NCBI GenBank assembly: GCA_965221545.1
Contig: OZ244901.1
Span: 62,001-126,000, forward strand
DNA: 64,000 nt
Source of the DNA: JAJEFO01 sp022819605
Lineage (GTDB): Bacteria > Pseudomonadota > Alphaproteobacteria > Rhodobacterales > Rhodobacteraceae
Direction of reading: 5' to 3'
The notes under the pieces are model-generated. The model did no database searches. It was not told where the DNA came from and saw only the letters and a list, made by a program, of their open reading frames with translations. Below, one piece after another: positions 8,867-18,158 of this stretch. Every line of letters starts with the position of its first letter. Position 1 is the stretch's first letter. The translations under genes were made by a program, and so were the position numbers.

Positions 8867-9283
8867 ATGAAAACCGCTGTATCCATCCCCGATGACATTT
8901 TCGAACGCGCCGAGCGACTGGCTGCGCAGGCACGGCGGTCCCGGAGCGAAGTGTACGCGGCTGCGCTCAACGAGTATTTCGCGCGCCGAGCGCAGGACGA
9001 AGTCACCGACGCAATGAACCGGGCATGTGACGAGATCGGAGGCAACGATGACTCCTTCCTCGCCGCCGCTTTCGTGCTTGGCCACTTCCGGTCCGCGACA
9101 AAGGCGATGCCCGAGCGCACGGGAAGAACGATCGAAGCGCTGTTCAACAATGGCGCGCATGCCGGTCCTGACACGGTCGAGGATCTGCCGGGAAGCCGCC
9201 CGAATCGTGGGTGCAATTCCGTGGCGATCGTTCCGGAGGATCCCGTTTTCACTTCCGCTGTCGCGCCCGGTTCCGGTCCGTGA
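8867..9283 (+). CDS. Ribbon-helix-helix antitoxin-like protein with atypical tail, orphan
   Basis: The first 50 residues (MKTAVSIPDDIFERAERLA, then RRSRSEVYAAALNEYFARR) form a classic ribbon-helix-helix domain as in MazE-type antitoxins, with the EVTDAMNRACDEIGG linker also typical. Such proteins usually end near 75-80 residues and are followed at once by a MazF toxin. Here the frame runs on to 138 residues with a tail that has no antitoxin character, and no toxin gene follows; the next gene is on the opposite strand. Interpretation: an orphan antitoxin whose original C-terminus and partner were lost by a rearrangement near 9080-9110. A stand-alone DNA-binding regulator is an alternative. Confidence 0.6.
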   Translation: MKTAVSIPDDIFERAERLAAQARRSRSEVYAAALNEYFARRAQDEVTDAMNRACDEIGGNDDSFLAAAFVLGHFRSATKAMPERTGRTIEALFNNGAHAGPDTVEDLPGSRPNRGCNSVAIVPEDPVFTSAVAPGSGP

Positions 9284-9310
9284 CAAACCGATTCGGCCCC
9301 GCACCGGTGG

Positions 9311-10375
9311 TCATGCGTTCGAGGCCAGGGACCTTCCAGTTTCCACGTCAAAGACATGGAGGCGATCACGGCGTGCGCTCAGCTGAACGGTCTCTCCAAT
9401 TTCGGGCGGATGCTGGCCATCGGCCTTGGCGATGACCTCGCCGCTTGGCGTGTCGACGTAAATCAGCGTATCGGGTCCGAGCGGTTCGCGAACGGTCACC
9501 GTTCCCTCCAGGAACGGGTTCTCGCCGGACGGATGCAGGTCGTCCGGGCGCACCCCGAGAATGACCGGCTGTCCCTGGGCAACCTCGATGTCCAGCTGGA
9601 CATCCGGCCCGGACGCGAGCCGGGCCGCGCCGCCGTCCACCCTGCATTGCAGCATGTTCATGGAAGGTGCCCCGATGAACCCGGCCACGAAGGTGTTCGC
9701 TGGCCTGTGGTAGACATCAGACGGTTTTCCGACCTGCTGGATATGGCCGTCCTTCATGATCACGATCCTGTCAGCCATCGTCATGGCCTCCACCTGGTCA
9801 TGGGTCACGAAGATGATGGTGTTCCCGACACGCTGGTGGAGTTTCTTGATCTCGAGTCGCATCTGGGTGCGAAGCTGGGCATCGAGGTTCGACAGCGGTT
9901 CGTCGAAGAGAAACACGGCCGGGTCGCGTACCATGGCCCGGCCGATCGCGACACGCTGCCGCTGGCCACCCGAAAGCTGCGAGGGCTTGCGGTCGAGGAG
10001 TTCGGTCATTTCAAGAATTGCGGCGACATCTTCGAGGCGGGCCGTTTTCTCGGTTTTCGTCAGCTTCGACGTCCTGAGCCCGAAGCCGATGTTCTTTCGA
10101 ACCGTCATGTGCGGGTAGATGGCGTAATTCTGGAACACCATGGCGATGTTCCGTTCCTTCGGTTCCAGGTGATTCACGACCCGGCCTTCGATCTCGATCT
10201 CGCCCGCCGTCGTTTCTTCGAGCCCGGCGATGAGGCGGAGCGTCGTCGACTTTCCGCAACCCGACGGCCCCACGAAAACGACGAACTCGCCATCCTCGAC
10301 CTCCAGGCTGATCCCGTGCAGAACCGTGGTCTTGTCGAATGTCTTCACCAGGTTGCGAAGAACAAGGCTCGCCAT
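9311..10375 (-). CDS. ABC transporter ATP-binding protein, MalK/UgpC type
   Basis: A 354-residue nucleotide-binding subunit of a CUT1-family importer. Walker A GPSGCGKST is at residues 36-44, the Q-loop follows in FQNYAIYPHM, the signature LSGGQ is at 134-138, Walker B VFLFDEP at 154-160, and the switch His in IFVTHD. A C-terminal TOBE/OB regulatory domain (about 235-354) places it in the MalK/UgpC/MsmK group. It is the last gene of a minus-strand operon with a MalG-type permease and a lyase-like enzyme, 3 bases after the lyase stop. Its own MalF permease is truncated and no binding protein is present. The protein may therefore be idle or serve another transporter, such as the ATPase-less system at 41.4-44.5 kb. 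Confidence 0.92.
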   Translation of the reverse strand: MASLVLRNLVKTFDKTTVLHGISLEVEDGEFVVFVGPSGCGKSTTLRLIAGLEETTAGEIEIEGRVVNHLEPKERNIAMVFQNYAIYPHMTVRKNIGFGLRTSKLTKTEKTARLEDVAAILEMTELLDRKPSQLSGGQRQRVAIGRAMVRDPAVFLFDEPLSNLDAQLRTQMRLEIKKLHQRVGNTIIFVTHDQVEAMTMADRIVIMKDGHIQQVGKPSDVYHRPANTFVAGFIGAPSMNMLQCRVDGGAARLASGPDVQLDIEVAQGQPVILGVRPDDLHPSGENPFLEGTVTVREPLGPDTLIYVDTPSGEVIAKADGQHPPEIGETVQLSARRDRLHVFDVETGRSLASNA

Positions 10376-10378
10376 GTG

Positions 10379-11863
10379 CTATTCCTCCAGGACGGCGTTG
10401 AAGGCGGATTCGAGCATGCCGGCCGCCCGGGCTCGACGGGCGATGCGCGCCTCGATCCCGCTGCGGCATTCCCGGGCCTTCCCTTCATACACATTGATCG
10501 CCCGATCCAGCGCCGTGGCCGCGGGACCGCCCGGCCGGTCGCGGCGAAGGACGAAGGTCTCGGGCGCGACGGCGGTGGCGTACATTTCGGGCGTGAGCAC
10601 CGTTGCACGGCCGGTTTCCGACTCGAACGCGTCGGCAAAGACGTCGTATCCCCGCGCCAGGCCCACGCCGCGCACGACCACCGCGCGCGACGTTTCCGAC
10701 GCGATTCCATGTGCACGCCGAAAACTCAGTCCCTCGTCCCGGACGAGGGTGTCGGCAAGTTCCGTGACCGTTGCGCAGGCGGCGTCGATGTTGGCCTCGA
10801 CCCGTGACGGGTTGATCGAACAGGACGGCAGGAACGCCGAGAACAGGGAAAGCGCCCGCGCGCCCCGTTCGAACACGGCGAAGCCGGCTTGCTGAACCTC
10901 GGCCTCGCTGTCGTTCATGTCGGCAAACGGCGTATTGTGCATCGTGTTGATAATCGCGTCGCAGAGGCCGGCCGTGACGCTCGAAAGGTGCCGCAGGTGC
11001 TCGATCGGAACCGGGTTCCGCTTTTGCGGCATGATTGAGGAAACCTGGACCAGGCTGTCGGGTACATGCAGCTGGCCGACCTCGAAGGCGGACCATTGCG
11101 CCATGTCCTGCGCGACGCGTCCCAGGTGCAGGAACACCAGCTTGATCGCGGAGTAGAGACCGGTCACGTAATCCACGGAGGCGATGCAGCCGTAGGAGTT
11201 CAGCTGCGGTTCCTCGAACCCGAGCAGTTCGGACACGCGGTGCCTGTCGACGGGGAATCCGGACGTGGTGATCGCCGCCGCCCCCATTGGGCAGAGATCG
11301 AGAGAGTCGGAAGCCAGGTCCAGGCGCTCAGCGTCCCGCAGGAGGCACTCGACGACCGCCGCAAGATAGTGGCCAAAGGTCGTCGGCTGCGCAGGCTGCC
11401 CGTGCGTGTAGGCAACGACAAGCGTGTCGCGCTCGCAGCGGGTTTTCACGATCAGCGCGTCGACGAGATGCAGGACCTGTTCCATGAAGCGTCCGGCCTT
11501 CTCTCGAAGCGCCATCCTGAACATGGTGTGATCCATGTCGTTGCGCGAACGTGCCACGTGCAGCATCCCGCCCAGTTCGCCGATCCGCCGTTCAAGTTCG
11601 GCTTCAAGCAGGAAAAAGTAGTCCTCGTGCTCCCCGGTGTAGGACAGGGTGTCGGCGTCCATGTCCTGCGCGATGTCCCTCAGGGCCGCGGCGATCGTCC
11701 GCGCCTGGTCCTTCGAGATGATCCCGGTCTCGAGAAGCATTACCAGGTGCGCCCGGTTGATCGCGTTCACGTGACCCGCGAAATGCGTCCTCATGCCGTC
11801 AAAGAGAGGGGCGAGCACCGTGTCCCTGTAGGCCGGGTGGGGGAAGGCCGGATGGTCCGTCAT
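10379..11863 (-). CDS. Argininosuccinate lyase-like enzyme (fumarase/aspartase superfamily)
   Basis: A 494-residue protein. The ATG at 11863 overlaps the upstream permease stop as ATGA and is preferred to a longer frame that only adds permease-shadow sequence. The superfamily signature SSIMPQKRNPVPIEH (about residues 284-298) carries the flexible loop with the catalytic Ser. The conserved HVARSRNDMDHTMFR and THGQPAQPTTFGHYL blocks match argininosuccinate lyase regions I and II. Being embedded in a sugar-type ABC operon, it probably acts on an imported compound rather than in arginine biosynthesis; that is inference, and a housekeeping ArgH role is not excluded. The reaction type expected is a beta-elimination releasing fumarate or a related acid. 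Confidence 0.8.
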   Translation of the reverse strand: MTDHPAFPHPAYRDTVLAPLFDGMRTHFAGHVNAINRAHLVMLLETGIISKDQARTIAAALRDIAQDMDADTLSYTGEHEDYFFLLEAELERRIGELGGMLHVARSRNDMDHTMFRMALREKAGRFMEQVLHLVDALIVKTRCERDTLVVAYTHGQPAQPTTFGHYLAAVVECLLRDAERLDLASDSLDLCPMGAAAITTSGFPVDRHRVSELLGFEEPQLNSYGCIASVDYVTGLYSAIKLVFLHLGRVAQDMAQWSAFEVGQLHVPDSLVQVSSIMPQKRNPVPIEHLRHLSSVTAGLCDAIINTMHNTPFADMNDSEAEVQQAGFAVFERGARALSLFSAFLPSCSINPSRVEANIDAACATVTELADTLVRDEGLSFRRAHGIASETSRAVVVRGVGLARGYDVFADAFESETGRATVLTPEMYATAVAPETFVLRRDRPGGPAATALDRAINVYEGKARECRSGIEARIARRARAAGMLESAFNAVLEE

Positions 11864-12741
11864 CCCTTCAGCCCCGCCATGACGACGCCCCTGATGATGA
11901 AGCGCTGGAACACCAGGAAAACGACGAGCGTCGGAATGGTCGAAATTGCCGCGCCGGTCATGATCAGTTCCCACTGGACGTCTGCCTCGTCGCCGAAGCT
12001 CGAGAGGCCGACCGGCAGCGTGTACATTTCAACCGAGTTCGTCACGATCAGCGGCCAGATGAAGGCCGTCCAGTTTCCCAGGAAAACGAAAATCGCCAGC
12101 GCCGCCAGCGCGGGCCGGACCAGCGGCATCGCCACCGTCCACCAGATCGCCAGTTCGTTCAGCCCGTCGATTCTCGCGGCCTCGATGAAGTCGTCGGGGA
12201 CGGTCTCGAAGAACTGCTTCATCAGGAACGTGCCGAAGGCGGTCATGAGGCCCGGAAACATGATGCCCCAGTAGCTGTCGAGCCATCCGAACGCCTGCGA
12301 CATCAGGTACCAGGGAATGACAAGCATCTCGGTCGGGATCATCAGCGTCGACAGGATGGCGATGAAGACGATGTAACGTCCCGGGAAACGGAACTTGCAC
12401 AACGTGTAGCCGACGAGGCTGTCGAACAGGACGTTGGAGATCGTGGTTATCGTGGCGATGACGAGGGAGTTGACGAACCAGCCGTAGAACCTGCCGTCTT
12501 CCAGCACGTAGGTATAGTTTTCCAGGTGCGGTTCGTTGGGCACGAGGGCAAGGTTGTAGATCTCGTGCGGCCATTTCAGCGACGTCGAGATCATGTAGGC
12601 GATCGGCATCACCATCAGGACGCCGCCGGCGAAAAGGATCAGCCAGCGGATGACCTGGCCGGTGTTGGCTGGCCTCCGGGGCGTCCCGGGGGCAACGAGG
12701 GTCTGCGAGCTCGCCCTGATGTCAGCAACGGAACTGACCAC
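11860..12741 (-). CDS. ABC transporter permease, MalG type
   Basis: A 293-residue inner-membrane permease. It has six predicted membrane segments, the first near residue 32 (VIRWLILFAGGVLMVMPIAY). The cytoplasmic EAA loop, EAARIDGLNELAIWWTVAMP, contacts the ATPase. The protein ends with the usual MalG-type terminal helix. It follows the truncated MalF permease by one base and overlaps the lyase gene by four bases (ATGA). Gene order and family point to uptake of a carbohydrate or polyol. Function is doubtful because the MalF partner keeps only its last third. Confidence 0.9.
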   Translation of the reverse strand: MVSSVADIRASSQTLVAPGTPRRPANTGQVIRWLILFAGGVLMVMPIAYMISTSLKWPHEIYNLALVPNEPHLENYTYVLEDGRFYGWFVNSLVIATITTISNVLFDSLVGYTLCKFRFPGRYIVFIAILSTLMIPTEMLVIPWYLMSQAFGWLDSYWGIMFPGLMTAFGTFLMKQFFETVPDDFIEAARIDGLNELAIWWTVAMPLVRPALAALAIFVFLGNWTAFIWPLIVTNSVEMYTLPVGLSSFGDEADVQWELIMTGAAISTIPTLVVFLVFQRFIIRGVVMAGLKG

Positions 12742-12742
12742 G

Positions 12743-13042
12743 TCAATTGTCCCTGAGTATGCGCAGCTGCACGAGGCTGACGATCAGGAGGATCAGGAAC
12801 AGCACGACGGTCTGCGCCGCGGCGTAACCCATGTTGAAGTCGGTGAACGCGCTTTGATAGATCATCAGGACGAGCGGCTTCGTCGAGTTGAGCGGCCCGC
12901 CCGGGTCATTGGTGGTCATGTTGTAAACGTGATCGAAAATCCTGAGGAACCCGATCGACGAGAAGACCACGATGAACACGATAGTGGGCCTCAGGAGGGG
13001 AATCGTGATTTCCCAGAGAATCGTCCAGGTCGAACCGCCGCC
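12743..13042 (-). pseudogene. ABC transporter permease, MalF type, N-terminally truncated
   Basis: About 99 residues remain: the second half of the EAA loop (GGGSTWTILWEITIPLLRP), the following membrane helices (IVFIVVFSSIGFLRIFDHVY and AAQTVVLFLILLIVSLVQL), and a normal C-terminus one base from the MalG permease gene. Upstream of about 13042 the frame stays open but encodes Arg/Ser-rich nonsense, because this DNA is the PIG-L gene of the other strand. Around 200 N-terminal residues and the first four helices are missing, as are the promoter and any binding-protein gene. The residue cannot form a transport channel alone, and the truncation probably silences the operon. Confidence 0.85.
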
Positions 13043-13049
13043 GGCCACG

Positions 13050-14771
13050 GTCGTGGTGCCCGGAAAAGGCGTCGATCCGGTCAGCGGCTGGAGCTGGGAA
13101 CGAATCGGGCAGCAGTCGCGGTCGTTCCACCGGTCCCAGGGCATGGGCCGGTGGATCGCCCCGAGCGAGGAAAGGGACTGGCCGCTGCACCTGGCCGAGA
13201 GCCGTGTCGCGGGCCCGGACAGGACACCGGCTTCCGGCATTCCTGGAACGGTCAGTGACCTCGCGCATGTTGACGGCGCGGAACCGGTCGCGGATCGGCT
13301 GCGATCGGCAGGGCGGGCACTCGACGATACAGTGTCCGCGTTTCCCGACTTCGATTCCGTGGCACAGGCCGCCGCACGTGCACTCGAGTGCATCCGGGCC
13401 GCCCGGGATTCCTGTCCCGAGGACGCGAGAGGCGAAATCCTGCACCGCCTCGATGCCAAGGAAACGCAGCTTGGACATGTCAGGCGGATCGCGCTCGGGG
13501 TGGAAGCCCGTGCGCGCCTCGGGGAACGATGGCTGTACCCTGGAAGCAGGACCGCGATTTCGCTCGAGCAAAGGATGGGAACGGCGAGCAGCGTTCAAGC
13601 GGTGGTTGAACCCCCTCATGGCTGCACGGTGGCAGACGGAACTCTTCGCGTCGGCCCGCAAGCGGCTTCAACCGATCCCTACCGCGACCGCTTCGATCCC
13701 TGGATGCCGGCCGCGCCGGCGCTGTCGCTGGACATCGAGGCCCATGGCATCAGGTCGAACTGCCGCCTTCCCCTCGACGACCCGCCGGTGATCCTGCCCG
13801 GACGCTCTGCCCGGATCGAGCCGGACTCCGGGATCGTCAACCTTGCCGCGAACCCGAGGCGGATCGAGGTGGCGGTCACCGGCGTGCATCCGGTGTCGGC
13901 CGACGCGGAGCCTGGCCTGCCACAGGGCTGGGATCTCGAGAGAACAGAAGGAGGATTCGCGGTCACGCCCCCGGAAAACGCCGACGAGGGGCTTTATTCG
14001 ATCCCGCTCCACCTGGATGGCGAACCCGCTGCCGCCGTCCGGCGGATTTCGTATCCCCATGTCGCCGCGACAGCATCTGTTCGCAGGGCTGAATTACGGG
14101 TTCGCGTTCTCTCGGCCCGCGTCCCGGATGTCCGTGTCGGCTACATCGGTTCCGGAAACGACAGGATCGACCACTGGCTCGCCGCGCTGGGGGCAAACGT
14201 CACTGCGGTGTCCGATGATGCGTTGCGAAGGACGGCAGCCTTCCGGTCGTACGACACGATCATTGTCGGGATATTCGCGATGAAAATGCGCCCGGGCCTC
14301 GCCCGGGCCATGCCGGCCCTGCATCGCTGGATCCGGGACGGCGGGACGCTGGTGACTCTCTACCATCGGCCGTGGGACAACTGGGACCCCGAAACCATTC
14401 CGCCGAAGAGGCTGGAAATCGGCCAGCCTTCGCTTCGCTGGCGCGTGACCGACGCGAATTCGGACGTCACCCATCTCGAGCCGGAACATCCGATCCTGTT
14501 GCACCCCAACCGGATCGGGCCGGATGACTGGGCAGGCTGGCACAAGGAAAGGGGCCTATATTTCGCGAAGTCCTGGGACCGGGCCTATCTTCCCTTGATC
14601 GAGATGGCGGATCCGGGCGAACGGCCGCACCAGGGTGCGTTGCTCGCGGCGGACATCGGCCGGGGGCGGCACGTCCACACGTCGCTGATCCTGCATCACC
14701 AGGTGGAAAAACTCGTACCGGGCGCGTTCCGGCTTCTGGCGAACATGATGGGGCATACAAAGCAAGGTTGA
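13050..14771 (+). pseudogene. PIG-L family deacetylase, catalytic N-terminus missing
   Basis: From about 13050 the plus strand encodes the rear part of a large bacterial PIG-L (GlcNAc-PI deacetylase-like) protein. It retains DPVSGWSWERIGQQSRSFHR and SQGMGRW, the late motif of the PIG-L fold. A beta-sandwich (DPYRDRFDPWMPAAPALSLD) and a C-terminal domain (RVGYIGSGNDRIDHWLAALG, TIIVGIFAMKMRPGLARAM) follow. The zinc-binding N-terminal HPDD block is absent because homology stops at the junction with the MalF relic. About 570 residues remain open without stops. The rear domain could still be expressed from a new start, but the enzyme cannot be catalytic. Such proteins often neighbour sugar ABC operons. 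Confidence 0.8.
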
Positions 14772-14781
14772 TGCACGGGAA

Positions 14782-14807
14782 GCGCCCAACCTTCATTGGT
14801 TGGGCGC
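14782..14807 (+). terminator. Perfect 10-bp stem-loop after the PIG-L gene
   Basis: The arms gcgcccaacc and ggttgggcgc pair perfectly around loop ttcatt, 10 bases after the PIG-L stop. No T-run follows, so it is a terminator-like hairpin or a 3'-end stabiliser rather than a textbook intrinsic terminator. Confidence 0.55.
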
Positions 14808-15549
14808 ACATGTCCTGAACATCTGGCTTTCGTGTGGAACATCACGCGGGACGAAGATCGGCTTTCGCTCTGCTCGATTTTTCGACCGCCCAAACGTCGC
14901 CATGCCAATGCACGACGTCGCGATGTTGACGGGTCAGTGAGGTTGCCAATGCAAACGCCTCTCGCCGTCCAGTTGCGCCAGTCCTCGACGCCGGCAAGTG
15001 GCGGAATTCACAGCTTCAGAATGCCAGGACGACCATCGTCGAAACGATCTGCGAAACCGGCCAGACGTTCGTGTCGAAATGCCAAGGACAGCTTCAAGCG
15101 AGGCAGCGTTCAAGCAAGGTCCGACAATTTCCGTGCATGGGCCTGCAGCCGTTTCTCGCGGTCTGCACTTCAGGTGCGCCAACGCCCGGTCAGGCGGGTT
15201 CGGCCCTGATCTTCAGCAGGTTCCTTGCTTCGCGGCCGCAGGCCACGCCGAGCAGGTGGACCGGCTCTTCGCCGTCGAGGTACTCCTCCACATAGCGCCA
15301 TGCCCGCCTCCTCCGGAATGCTCTGTTCTCGGGGCGAGCATGGGGTTGCAGCCGCTCGACAGGTGCGCATTGGATTGCCTTGGCTTCTTGATCGCGCCCA
15401 ACCTGGCGGATTGAAGGAACCAAATTCCAGAATTCAACGCAGGATGTGCCCGCCGGGTCATTCTTCGTGGTTGGCTGTGGAGGCGGAAGCGTCGGTTCTC
15501 CGCCGATGGAGATGTCAGAGCCGGGTCCCACGGCATTCAAGGACGGACA
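14808..15549. other. Intergenic, nothing recognised
   Basis: About 740 bases between the PIG-L remnant and an IS21 relic. Several overlapping frames on both strands lack motifs. It may contain more decayed mobile DNA, but no family could be named. Confidence 0.4.
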
Positions 15550-15787
15550 GCCAGATGAGGTCTCTCGCGAAACACAGGTAATTTTACACTCGACGGAAGC
15601 GGCGGCCGCGATGGCCGGCTTCAGCGCCCGCAGCGGCCACCGGATCATCTGGAACCCGACGGATGCCACCCTCACGGAAGAAGGCCCTTCGCGGCGGCGG
15701 TGCCTGGACCCTCTGGACGGGACATTCGTGGAAGAGGCAGCGGCGATGCTCACTCTCCTTGAATCTCGGTGCGGCACGCGGCATTGA
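15550..15787 (+). pseudogene. istA: IS21-family IstA N-terminal relic
   Basis: The plus strand reads STEAAAAMAGFSARSGHRI, then DPLDGTFVEEAAAMLTLLES, matching the helix-turn-helix and following spacer of IS21 IstA proteins of the kind with an AAAAKAGFS motif. The spacer is diverged and the fragment ends after about 75 residues, 27 bases before the GST gene. It belongs to a different IS21 subgroup from the istA at 2.4-3.3 kb, and a similar fragment lies in inverted orientation at 17.84-17.93 kb. Confidence 0.6.
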
Positions 15788-15814
15788 GGGCGCGCACCGA
15801 GAGCCGCACAGCCA

Positions 15815-16480
15815 ATGATCAGATTGTATCACGTCCCCCTTTCTCCGTTTTGCCGCAAGGTGCGCCTGTCGCTCGCCGAAAAGCGGCTCGAAGTCGAGCT
15901 GGTCGAAGAGCGCTATTGGGAGCGCAGCGCCGAGTTCCTGCGCCGGAATCCGGCGGGCAAGGTTCCGGTCCTCCGGATCGACGGGCTGCTCCTGACCGAG
16001 AGTGGCGCGATCTGCGAATATGTGGAGGAGCGCAGTCCCGAACCGCCGCTGCTGCCAGGGGACTCCGCCGCCCGCCATGAGGTCCGCCGCCTCGTCGGCT
16101 GGTTTGATGACAAGTTTCATTCCGACGTGACCTCGAAACTGCTCCATGAGCGGGTCACCAAGAAAATCGCCCAGCAAGGACATCCGGACGGTGCCCGCAT
16201 CAAGTCGGGCGCGAATGCGATGAAGGCGCATCTCGCGTACATGGGTTCACTGCTTGACGAGCGTCGCTGGCTCGCGGGTTCCGCGCTGTCGCTTGCGGAC
16301 TTTGCGGCTGCCGCGCATCTCTCCGCGCTTGACTACATTTCGGACGTGGACTGGAACCTGAACCAGACGGTGCGTGACTGGTATGCCAAGATCAAGTCCC
16401 GCCCGGCCTTTCGGAGCCTGCTGGCGGACTCGGTTCCGGGCTTCCCTCCGCCCTCTCACTATGCCGATCTTGACTTCTGA
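15815..16480 (+). CDS. Glutathione S-transferase family protein
   Basis: A 221-residue two-domain GST. The N-terminal thioredoxin-like domain starts MIRLYHVPLSPFCRKVRLSL, with the SPFC segment at the active-site position. It continues to the glutathione-binding NPAGKVPVL and ESGAICEYVEE elements, where ESGAI aligns with the conserved glutamyl-binding E-S pair. The alpha-helical C-terminal domain contains WLAGSALSLADFAAAAHL, the usual N-capping box. It precedes queG by 48 bases on the same strand, an association common in alphaproteobacteria. The substrate is unknown. The first codon at 15815 gives the canonical family N-terminus. Confidence 0.88.
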   Translation: MIRLYHVPLSPFCRKVRLSLAEKRLEVELVEERYWERSAEFLRRNPAGKVPVLRIDGLLLTESGAICEYVEERSPEPPLLPGDSAARHEVRRLVGWFDDKFHSDVTSKLLHERVTKKIAQQGHPDGARIKSGANAMKAHLAYMGSLLDERRWLAGSALSLADFAAAAHLSALDYISDVDWNLNQTVRDWYAKIKSRPAFRSLLADSVPGFPPPSHYADLDF

Positions 16481-16528
16481 TCCGGGCGCTCTGTCCGCCG
16501 GGCGCGGCTTCGCGCCGCCCGTCGCTAG

Positions 16529-17587
16529 ATGAGCGTGCAGGACCCGCTCAAGAAGAAATTGGTCAGGAAGGCCCTGTCCGAGGGATTTGCGGCGGCAAGT
16601 GTTTGCCGCCCCGACGCCGTGCCCGAGGTTCCCGGCCGGCTGGCGGAGTTTCTTTCCAAGGGCCGCCACGGCCAGATGCGCTGGATGGAGCGGAGGGTGA
16701 AATGGCGCGGGAATCCAGCTGAACTCTGGCCGGAGGCGCGCTCGGTCGTCGTCCTGGCCGAGGCCTACACCCCCGACCATGACCCCCTTGAAGACCTGGA
16801 ACGGCGTGAACGGGGGGTAATTTCCGTGTATGCGCGGGGCCGCGACTACCATGATCTCGTCAAGAAGCGCCTGAAGCGCGTGGCGCGCTGGCTGGTTGGC
16901 GAGGCTGGATGCGAGGTCAAGGTCTTCGTCGATACCGCTCCTGTTCCGGAAAAGGCGCTCGGGCAGGCGGCAGGGCTTGGCTGGCAGGGGAAGCACACGA
17001 ACCTTCTCAGCCGCGACCTAGGCAACTGGTTCTTTCTCGGCGTGATCTGCACTACCGCGGAAATCACGCCCGACGCTCCGGAGGTCGATCACTGCGGGAG
17101 CTGCCGACGCTGCCTCGACATCTGCCCGACCGACGCCTTTCCGGCACCCTACCAGCTGGATGCACGGCTTTGCATTTCCTATCTCACGATCGAGCACGAC
17201 GGTCCCGTGGACGAAATTCTTCGTCCCAAGCTCGGCAATCGCATCTACGGATGCGATGACTGCCTGGCCGTCTGTCCCTGGAACAAGTTTGCACAAGCGG
17301 CCCGAGAAGCGCGCTACGACGCGATGGATGATCTTGACGCGCCATTGCTTGGCGAGCTCGCGCGCCTGGACGATCAGGCGTTTCGCGAGAAATTCGTGGG
17401 CTCTCCGATCAAGCGGAGCGGCCGGAACAGGTTCGTCCGGAACGTTCTCTACGCAATCGGCAATTCGGAAGATGCGTCGCTGCTGACGGTTGCTGAGGGC
17501 CTTGCCGATGACGCGGACCCTGCCGTTGCGGATGCGGCGCGCTGGGCCGCACGCGTCATCCGTGAATCACGCGAATCGCCGCAATAG
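16529..17587 (+). CDS. queG: Epoxyqueuosine reductase QueG
   Basis: A 352-residue cytosolic cobalamin- and iron-sulfur-dependent enzyme that reduces epoxyqueuosine to queuosine in the wobble base of tRNAs with GUN anticodons. The N-terminal half carries the cobalamin-binding domain, with the segment around DTAPVPEKALGQAAGLGWQG shared by QueG proteins. Two [4Fe-4S] motifs follow: CGSCRRCLDICP (Cys189, 192, 195, 199) and CDDCLAVCPWN (Cys242, 245, 249). The C-terminus has HEAT-like helices that bind tRNA. The length is normal. It is probably co-transcribed with the GST gene just upstream. The gene pair is bracketed by inverted IS21 relics but both genes are intact. Confidence 0.95.
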   Translation: MSVQDPLKKKLVRKALSEGFAAASVCRPDAVPEVPGRLAEFLSKGRHGQMRWMERRVKWRGNPAELWPEARSVVVLAEAYTPDHDPLEDLERRERGVISVYARGRDYHDLVKKRLKRVARWLVGEAGCEVKVFVDTAPVPEKALGQAAGLGWQGKHTNLLSRDLGNWFFLGVICTTAEITPDAPEVDHCGSCRRCLDICPTDAFPAPYQLDARLCISYLTIEHDGPVDEILRPKLGNRIYGCDDCLAVCPWNKFAQAAREARYDAMDDLDAPLLGELARLDDQAFREKFVGSPIKRSGRNRFVRNVLYAIGNSEDASLLTVAEGLADDADPAVADAARWAARVIRESRESPQ

Positions 17588-17839
17588 CCGGATCCCTCGA
17601 AGTTTCCTGCTGCGGCTCATTGGCCGGTCGAATGTGTTTCGGACGGTCGAGCCACGCTAGGTTCACTGTGCGACAGAGATCGCTCAGCCCGATTGCCGCG
17701 ACACGTTCCGTCTTCAGGCAGCGATGGCGGCGCAGCTGAGCCTTGCGATGCCCGCGCAGTTCCGCGTTCTCGCCGCGCAGCTCGTCTGCGTCGTCCGGCC
17801 CGTCTGTCCCGGAGCGCGATTTGGGGCTCCCGGTGGCGG

Positions 17840-17927
17840 TGCTGAAGCCGGCCTTCGCGGCCGCGGCTTCAGTCGATTGGGTTTTCCTGTGGGTAATGAA
17901 AGTTCTCATCTGGTGGTCAGTGACATG
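17840..17927 (-). pseudogene. istA: IS21-family IstA N-terminal relic, inverted copy
   Basis: On the minus strand an ATG-initiated frame reads DHQMRTFITHRKTQSTEAAA, then AKAGFSTATG, the start and helix-turn-helix of an IS21 IstA. Homology ends about 30 residues in, where unrelated sequence follows. At DNA level it resembles the relic at 15550-15640 (shared ccagatgag...ctgaagc.gcggccgcga.ggccggcttcag pattern, with changes), but in opposite orientation, on the far side of GST-queG. Confidence 0.55.
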
Positions 17928-18158
17928 ATGACCCGGCACCTCGCCCTCCTGCTCTCAAGACGGATTGCGAGTTGATGAACCGGGCCGCCGCGACCACCAA
18001 GAGGTGTCCAACGTCATGCGAAATGGGGGCTGGAGAAATCCTTTCGGCGGCCGCCAACTCCGGTCGGGCTACGCCCTCCCTCCGTTGGCGGCCGCCGCAT
18101 TCGCCCCCGGACGGGACTCTTATCCTGATTGTCGCGCTAGACGCTTGTCACCACGGAC

